From JBHEKP01 sp041859375 (lineage in GTDB: Bacteria > Hydrogenedentota > Hydrogenedentia > Hydrogenedentales > CAITNO01), in assembly GCA_041859375.1 (NCBI GenBank), contig JBHEKP010000174.1:1-9540 (forward strand): 9,540 bases of DNA. The letters are read 5' to 3'. The translations under genes and the position numbers were made by a program. Positions 5,010 to 9,540 of this stretch are shown here, piece by piece (within the stretch, counting starts at the first letter, position 1; every line of letters starts with the position of its first letter). Under the pieces are notes generated by a model, which was not told where the DNA came from, made no database searches, and was given only the letters and a program-made list of their open reading frames with translations.

Positions 5010-7928
5010 GGCCATCCCGGCCTCCGGGGAAAGATCATACGGGGGAGCCTCCCCAAGACGCAGCGCGAGTGTGTTGATTTCACGCTTCAATTCCACCATC
5101 CGTCCCTCCCTGCCCAGGGTCACCTCATACCAGCGCCGGAGCTCCTGCAACTGGCGCGCCATGGCCTCCTCGGCGTTCCGCCGCTCCGTGATGTCCTCCA
5201 CTTGGGCGATTGCGTAGAGCGGCGCGCCTCCGCGGTCCCGGACCAGGGAAACACTGATGAGCGTCCACACAACCGCGCCGGACTTGTGGTAGTAACGCTT
5301 CTGCAGCTTGAAGGCGCCCGATTCTCCGGCAATAAGGCGGCGGTGCCTTTCCCTGCTTTCCCAAAGATCCTCCGGATGGGTGATTTCCTGGAATGTCAAT
5401 TCGAGCATTTCCCCAGCCGAATACCCCAGCATGGCGCACAGGGAGGAGTTCACCTTCATGAAACGCCCCTCCAGGGAAACAAGTGCCATGCCAATGGCTG
5501 CGTGCTCAAAGGCGTTGAAGAAGCGCTCCTCACTCTCCCGAAGCGCCTCCCCGGTGCGCCTGCGCTCGGTGACATCGCGGGAAACCCCCAGGATGCCGAC
5601 AAACTGCCCCGAGGCGTCAAACATGCCGTTGATGCTCACCTCGGCCCAGACGGTGCCGCCGTTTTTATGGGGCTGTTCAAATTCCCCCCGGTACGGCTCA
5701 AAGCGGCCATTCCGCACGAGGTCGTCCAGCGCCTGGGCAAACAGTTCGGTCACCCGCGCGGCCGACTCCGGGGTGAGCGATTCGTCGAGGGTCTGGCGCA
5801 TGGCCTCTTCGGCGGTATAGCCCCGGAGTTTCTCAACGGAGGGGCTGATGTAGGTGAAACGCGCCTCCCGGTCCATGAGCCAGATCACATCGGACGCGTT
5901 GTCCGCCAGCAGCCGCTGCTTTTCCTCGCTTGCGCGCAGTTCGTCCATAAGCCGCTGCTGTTCGGCAAGCAGGCGGGACAGTTTGATGGTGCTGTAGCTC
6001 ATGGAGGCAATCATGTCCGCAAATTTGGCGTAAAACACCATGATGGCATCCACCCGCTCCCGGGTCAGCCGCGGCACCCGCCCCAGGGCGGAAAGGTATT
6101 CCTCCTCGTCGAAGCCGTGCTCGCGCGCCTGCCGTGTGAAAAACGCATAGTCGGGAAGCTCACCCTCGAAGAGAAACTGCCCAAGCAGCATTCCACCCAG
6201 GGTGTTGCCGCCCACCACAATGGGGGTGCCGATAACCCAGAGCCCGTTTTTGCAGCGCTCGATGTTAAATTCACCGCATGGCACGCCCCGCAGCAACCCG
6301 GTGTTGCTGTCCACGCAATTGGCGCATGTCCCGGTATTGGCACGGTGAAACTGGGTGCAGATGTCCTGCCAGCCGATGGAGGCAAGAACCTTTCCGGACA
6401 TGTCGACTATCGAAGCCTGGAGCCGGGTAACCCGGTGCAAATCCTCCATAAGCGACTGTATGGCGGCGGCGTCAATCACATCCGCCAGCTCAAGCCCGGC
6501 AATGTCCCCCTCCGGCTCCGTCAGAACCCGCAGTTTTCTGCGGACGGCCGCCTCGCTCTCGCGCAGGGCCTCCTCGGCCTCTTTGCGCTCGGTGATGTCG
6601 GTGAGCATGGCAAACGAACCCAGGAATCCCCCCTGTTCGTCAATCATGGGCGTGGCGGAGACTATCGCCCACAGCGCGGAGCCGTCTTTTTTCCTGAAGC
6701 GCCGCTCCCGCACACTCTCCACGCGCTCGGTTCCGGCCTGGGGAGCATCCTCCCCCTCCTCCGTGAAATCGTCCATGGCCCTGCCCATTATCTCCCCGGG
6801 CGCACACCCCAGCATTCCGGCCATTTTGTCGTTCACGAAGGTGGTGGCGCGGTTTTCATCCATCACCCAAATGCCCTCGTTGGCGGTGTAGACGATTCTG
6901 CTGAAACGGCTTTCACTCTCAAGCAGCGCCTCCTCGGCGGCGCGCCGCGCCTCTATTTCACGGGTAAGCTTTTCGGTTTGGCCGAAGTAGGCGATGATGG
7001 CTTTGGCAATGTGGCCGAATTCAGAAGAACTGTCCTTCAACTGGCGCAGGGGCTTGGTGTCCAGCCCGTCCAGGCCCGCGGAAAGCAGGCTTAACGGACG
7101 GGCCACCCACCGGTACAGCAGGAGCCAGCTGGCCAGCACCACAAGCACCGCCAGCAGGGCGCCCGTGAACAGTATCCGGTTCGTCTCAATGGAAAAACGG
7201 CTTATCAGGGGCACCTTTGAGACAATTTTCAGATTGGCCCCGACATCGCCGTTCCATGCCGGAAGGGAAACATATTGGGCGACCATGTCACCGGCGGCGA
7301 CAGGTTCCGGAACGCTTGCGCCGGCATCCACGCTGAAAGACACCGTGCCGCCCAGCAGCCGGCCCAGTTTTGCCAGTTGGGCGTCATCCCAAAGGCGGCC
7401 CAAAAACAAGTAGCCCCGGGGGGGGGTGGTGCGGTTTAAATCCGCGCTGGGATGTATGGTTTCGCCGCGCAACTCCATAAATCCCCCCGGAACAGGCAGG
7501 AAATAACGGGTCAAGTGCTTGCTTTTGAACTGTTCCCTGTCCGCCTCCATGGCCGGAAACGGCATTTCCGGCGGAAGGGCAAGGGTGGAAGAGGAGTAGA
7601 CCGGAGCCCATTGCGCGTCAAAAACCCAGACGGCCTGCACCCCAAAATTGGCAAACGCCGTGTCAATATTTTCCCTGCCCCACAGGGGGTCGCCGGACTG
7701 GACAAAACCGCACATCTCATCCCACAGGCTGAAATCCGTCACCATATTGCGCAGCCCGTCCCCCTCCAGCTCAATAATCTGACGGGAAAAACGGGCCGCT
7801 TCCTGTTTGCGGTTTTCCAGCACCAGCTCCATGCCGTAGAACTGGGCGGCGCGCAAAAGGGACATCACCCCCACAAAAAATGCCATGAGCGCGACGAGAG
7901 AAAACGCAAGCCGGGTTGACACCTTCAT
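4992..7928 (-). CDS. Membrane sensor protein with CHASE4, HAMP, PocR and three PAS domains, lacking any output domain
   Basis: The product has 978 residues. A first membrane helix (about 8-25) is followed by an extracytoplasmic CHASE4-like domain (about 40-245, with the DFSLWDEM motif at 65-72). A second membrane helix (about 252-272) leads to a HAMP linker (about 273-325; ARPLSLL). A PAS domain follows (about 338-450, ending in TDITERKEAEEAL). A PocR sensory domain covers about 480-640, with DVIDAAAIQSLMEDLHRVTRL, an ICTQFHR motif, Cys524/535/538/551/559 and IGTPIVVGGNTLGGMLLGQFLF (in parts). Two more PAS domains lie at about 670-790 and 799-915. The tail (about 919-978) is a predicted coiled coil with VTLGREGRM (936-944) and ends without HisKA, HATPase, GGDEF, EAL or methyl-accepting regions. 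PocR domains are proposed in the literature to sense small hydrocarbon-type molecules; CHASE4 ligands are unknown. The gene is first in an operon with the hybrid kinase and overlaps it by 4 bases, so signalling through that kinase is the best inference. Start ATG at 7928 has AAAGGG 8 bases upstream and gives a proper membrane anchor. Confidence 0.92.
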   Translation of the reverse strand: MKVSTRLAFSLVALMAFFVGVMSLLRAAQFYGMELVLENRKQEAARFSRQIIELEGDGLRNMVTDFSLWDEMCGFVQSGDPLWGRENIDTAFANFGVQAVWVFDAQWAPVYSSSTLALPPEMPFPAMEADREQFKSKHLTRYFLPVPGGFMELRGETIHPSADLNRTTPPRGYLFLGRLWDDAQLAKLGRLLGGTVSFSVDAGASVPEPVAAGDMVAQYVSLPAWNGDVGANLKIVSKVPLISRFSIETNRILFTGALLAVLVVLASWLLLYRWVARPLSLLSAGLDGLDTKPLRQLKDSSSEFGHIAKAIIAYFGQTEKLTREIEARRAAEEALLESESRFSRIVYTANEGIWVMDENRATTFVNDKMAGMLGCAPGEIMGRAMDDFTEEGEDAPQAGTERVESVRERRFRKKDGSALWAIVSATPMIDEQGGFLGSFAMLTDITERKEAEEALRESEAAVRRKLRVLTEPEGDIAGLELADVIDAAAIQSLMEDLHRVTRLQASIVDMSGKVLASIGWQDICTQFHRANTGTCANCVDSNTGLLRGVPCGEFNIERCKNGLWVIGTPIVVGGNTLGGMLLGQFLFEGELPDYAFFTRQAREHGFDEEEYLSALGRVPRLTRERVDAIMVFYAKFADMIASMSYSTIKLSRLLAEQQRLMDELRASEEKQRLLADNASDVIWLMDREARFTYISPSVEKLRGYTAEEAMRQTLDESLTPESAARVTELFAQALDDLVRNGRFEPYRGEFEQPHKNGGTVWAEVSINGMFDASGQFVGILGVSRDVTERRRTGEALRESEERFFNAFEHAAIGMALVSLEGRFMKVNSSLCAMLGYSAGEMLELTFQEITHPEDLWESRERHRRLIAGESGAFKLQKRYYHKSGAVVWTLISVSLVRDRGGAPLYAIAQVEDITERRNAEEAMARQLQELRRWYEVTLGREGRMVELKREINTLALRLGEAPPYDLSPEAGMAGKGKA
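7418..7426 (-). repeat. C9 homopolymer tract in the CHASE4 sensor gene
   Basis: Nine G on the plus strand, directly after CCCC, read as nine C in the coding strand over codons 168-171 (Thr-Pro-Pro-Arg) of the extracytoplasmic domain. It is the longest single-base run I noticed in the window. A length change would frameshift the gene and cut off all downstream domains. The gene is in frame as given. Confidence 0.85.
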
Positions 7929-7936
7929 GGCAACGG

Positions 7937-7943
7937 CCCTTTC
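7937..7943 (-). promoter_or_regulatory. Ribosome binding site of the CHASE4/PocR sensor gene
   Basis: GAAAGGG on the coding strand lies 8 bases before the ATG at 7928. It supports this start over later Met codons, which would lose the first membrane helix. Confidence 0.6.
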
Positions 7944-7983
7944 ACCATCCCATCCGCCCGAAACATGCCTGCTGGATTCCGAA

Positions 7984-8020
7984 CCCTCAACCCCCTGCCC
8001 CTGCCTTGCCTGCCCCTGGC
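7984..8020 (-). repeat. G-rich leader with a 10-bp direct repeat and possible G-quadruplex
   Basis: On the plus strand CCTGCCCCTG occurs at 7994-8003 and again, exactly, at 8009-8018, a spacing of 15 bp. In the coding sense the region reads as G-tracts of 4, 4, 5 and 3 (8016-8013, 8001-7998, 7995-7991, 7986-7984) separated by 11, 2 and 4 bases. It lies about 55-90 bases before the start codon, probably within the untranslated leader. It could be a regulator binding site or an RNA G-quadruplex; neither is shown. Confidence 0.4.
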
Positions 8021-8051
8021 AGAAACCAGCAACACGCCAATCCTTTCAAAA

Positions 8052-8083
8052 ATAATAACATATACTGCCCGGTGTGAACGCAA
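8052..8083 (-). promoter_or_regulatory. Candidate promoter of the two-gene sensor operon
   Basis: This is the only AT-rich patch in the 175-bp gap upstream of the operon. On the minus strand, candidate -35 hexamers are TTGCGT (8083-8078) and TTCACA (8078-8073), and candidate -10 hexamers are TATGTT (8062-8057) and TATTAT (8057-8052). The spacings are 15 bases for the pairs TTGCGT/TATGTT and TTCACA/TATTAT, shorter than the ideal 17. The -35 part sits in the loop and one arm of the inverted repeat at 8066-8096, so a protein binding that repeat could control it. Assignment is tentative, and the host's promoter consensus is unknown. Confidence 0.3.
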
Positions 8084-8101
8084 TAAACACCGGACATTTT
8101 T
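8066..8101. terminator. Inverted repeat: likely terminator after the hypothetical gene, possibly bidirectional
   Basis: TGCCCGGTGT (8066-8075) pairs with ACACCGGACA (8087-8096) over 10 positions with one mismatch and an 11-base loop. It begins 7 bases after the TAA (8106-8104) of the minus-strand hypothetical gene, the expected place for a terminator. On the plus strand the stem is followed directly by TTTTT (8097-8101), a good terminator tail. On the minus strand the tail is T-rich but interrupted (GTATATGTTATTATTTTT). It could stop transcription both ways, or serve as an operator for the sensor operon. Confidence 0.45.
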
Positions 8102-8103
8102 GT

Positions 8104-9468
8104 TTAAGGTGCTGAAAGGGCCAGCGTGAACACCACATCCAGTTGGTTGTCCGCCGCCCCATGATCGTCAACCAGGTTCTCGCCGATGCTGTAAAGGGTC
8201 AGCCCCTGTTCGTCGGCAAAAAAGCGCAATGGCCCGCCGTCGAAAGGATCCTGCGGCACTGCGGGCAAAAACACCGGCGCGAGTTCCCGGAGATCAGCGG
8301 GAAGACGGCTTTCCGCCAGCCGGAACCGTCCCGTCGCCAAGGCCGCCATGGCGCACCGCAGGAAGGCGTCACCCTTCGCCTGTTGTATTTCACACCGCAG
8401 CAGGTTCGGAATGATCATGTCGGCCATGTTCGGCAGGAGACGGCGCTCCCGGACAATATCCCCCCCGATCTCCCCCATCCTGGCAAGGGCATCGGGAACG
8501 GGGAGGCGGCTCGCGTCAACCATCCGGGTCATCAGGCGCAGATAGCGCTCCCGGTCCCCGCCCGCCGTCATGGACATGCGCACCACCCCGGCGGCAAGGG
8601 AACCCGCGCCGGGAAACCAGCGGTCCGCATCGCGCAGTTGCGGAAGAAACTGCTGCGGATGATTGAGGGCGTGCAGCCCCATGGCGCGCTCGCCGATGAG
8701 GGCGTTTGTCAGCGCCTCCGGATTGTATGTCTCCGCCAGCGCGTCCTGAATGGAGGCCAGTTGCGCCTCCGACAGCACCCCCATGGGCAGGATGCGTCTC
8801 ACCGTCTCGCAGGCCATGCCCCTCAACGCCAGCCGGATCATCTGCATGATGAGGATTGGGGAGTCACGCATGATCGCGTCCATCGCCAGCGCGGCAAGCA
8901 CCGCGTCCGCCGCCAGCGTGCCGTCACCGTTCTCCGCGGCCACATAGGCCTCCAACTGCAACAGCTGCGCGGAGCCGCGAAGCTCGAGCAGGTTGGGAAG
9001 GGGCGCCTCGAACCCCCGGCGCAAATCCAGGTCAAACCGCACCGGAGGCCTCTTCGCCGCCTCATGGAGCAGGCGCAGCGCCTCCGCATGCTCCGCCAGA
9101 TAGCCCTCCATCCACTGGTGAAGCTCCCCGGAAAACCGGGCGCCTGCGGGGTGTTCATTAACCGCTTGTACACGATCGCGGTAGGCCTGGTCCGACACCG
9201 CCGCCTTCAGCGTCTCCCCGGCCCTTCCGTAACTCAGCGCCGCGTCCTCGGCCGGGGCCGGGGCCGGAAAACGATCCGCCACCTCCTCCGGCGTCACCGG
9301 CTCCCCCTTTGCGCGAATTCCGGCCACCTCTTCCCGGATGGAGGACTCCCCCCGCCAGTTCAACGCGGCAAGCCCCAGCGCCGCCGCCCCGGCCAGGCCA
9401 AACACTGCCAGCAGCAGCCTGCGGCGGCTGCGCCGCCAGGGATAATCCCTGCGCTTTGCCTCCATCAT
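8104..9468 (-). CDS. Membrane-anchored protein of unknown function
   Basis: The product has 454 residues. A very basic N terminus (KRR, RRSRRR) precedes one hydrophobic segment (about 17-36), so the protein is probably an N-in, single-pass anchor with the rest outside the cytoplasm. The body is mainly helical. It contains GEPVTPEEVADRFPAPAPAEDAA (55-77, quoted in meaning only as a Pro/Ala-rich linker after a predicted short helix) and Leu-rich helices through about 370. The C terminus has LPADLRELAPVFLPAVPQDP (389-408), then FDGGPL, and YSIGENLVDDHG (426-437). This last block resembles a recurring C-terminal motif (P.DPFDG.PL...YS.G.N..DD.G), which I recall from uncharacterised proteins of planctomycete-like bacteria and, in looser form, from pseudopilin ends. 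No catalytic motif is recognised. It is separated from the sensor operon by 175 bp with a probable terminator, so it is likely a separate unit. The start is set by the strong ribosome binding site; Met2 (9465) is an alternative. Confidence 0.85.
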   Translation of the reverse strand: MMEAKRRDYPWRRSRRRLLLAVFGLAGAAALGLAALNWRGESSIREEVAGIRAKGEPVTPEEVADRFPAPAPAEDAALSYGRAGETLKAAVSDQAYRDRVQAVNEHPAGARFSGELHQWMEGYLAEHAEALRLLHEAAKRPPVRFDLDLRRGFEAPLPNLLELRGSAQLLQLEAYVAAENGDGTLAADAVLAALAMDAIMRDSPILIMQMIRLALRGMACETVRRILPMGVLSEAQLASIQDALAETYNPEALTNALIGERAMGLHALNHPQQFLPQLRDADRWFPGAGSLAAGVVRMSMTAGGDRERYLRLMTRMVDASRLPVPDALARMGEIGGDIVRERRLLPNMADMIIPNLLRCEIQQAKGDAFLRCAMAALATGRFRLAESRLPADLRELAPVFLPAVPQDPFDGGPLRFFADEQGLTLYSIGENLVDDHGAADNQLDVVFTLALSAP

Positions 9469-9477
9469 GTGACAGGC

Positions 9478-9483
9478 ACCTCC
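9478..9483 (-). promoter_or_regulatory. Ribosome binding site of the hypothetical membrane protein gene
   Basis: GGAGGT on the coding strand lies 9 bases before the ATG at 9468 (12 before the next ATG at 9465). It is the best Shine-Dalgarno match in the window. I see no convincing promoter in the remaining 57 bases, which are GC-rich. Confidence 0.7.
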
Positions 9484-9540
9484 GCCAATGATTCTCCGCC
9501 ACAGGACCGCCCCGCATCAACCCGCCGCCGGCGCGCGTCC

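Noticed and set aside
4980..5010. Frameshift or broken fusion between the transmitter-less sensor and the hybrid kinase
   Set aside because: The kinase has its own signal peptide, ribosome binding site and two periplasmic domains, and the junction is a clean ATGA overlap. The two are separate genes.
5202..7094. 630-codon open frame on the plus strand opposite the CHASE4/PocR sensor gene
   Set aside because: Its translation has no recognisable domain and is rich in Gly, His and Pro, as expected from the antisense of a GC-rich gene. The opposite strand has clear PAS and PocR domains.

Overview
The window carries four confident protein-coding genes and no RNA gene, insertion sequence or CRISPR array. 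It is GC-rich (mostly G or C at third codon positions). The signalling architectures, with periplasmic binding-protein-like sensors and a CHASE4 sensor, point to a bacterium with a Gram-negative type of envelope. The last gene has a C-terminal signature that I associate with hypothetical proteins of Planctomycetes, Lentisphaerae and Hydrogenedentes-like bacteria. That is only a hint, and I would not assign a phylum from this window alone.

Layout. At 72-1394 (+) lies an alanine/glycine:cation symporter (AGCS family). It is preceded by a short leader with a perfect 9-bp hairpin. It converges, with only 19 bp between stop codons, on a two-gene signalling operon on the minus strand. The operon's first gene (7928-4992) encodes a membrane-bound sensor with the order TM - CHASE4 - TM - HAMP - PAS - PocR - PAS - PAS and no histidine-kinase or other output domain. 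Its stop codon overlaps the start codon of the second gene (4995-1414). This encodes a large hybrid histidine kinase with the order signal peptide - two periplasmic substrate-binding domains (SBP_bac_3 / Venus flytrap type) - TM - PAS - PAS - HisKA - HATPase - receiver. Upstream of the operon is a 175-bp intergenic region. It holds an inverted repeat (probable terminator, possibly also an operator), an AT-rich patch that may contain the promoter, and a G-rich stretch with a 10-bp direct repeat. At 9468-8104 (-) lies a gene for a membrane-anchored protein of unknown function.

How the genes may work together. The two sensor genes are almost certainly co-transcribed and translationally coupled. 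The first product is all input and no output, and the second has the only transmitter. The simplest reading is a two-protein receptor complex that feeds nine input modules into one HisKA/HATPase core and one receiver domain. No Hpt protein, response regulator or target gene is present, so the downstream output lies elsewhere. The amino-acid-type periplasmic domains and the neighbouring Ala/Gly symporter suggest, but do not show, an amino-acid-related stimulus. No gene-free stretch exceeds 300 bases.
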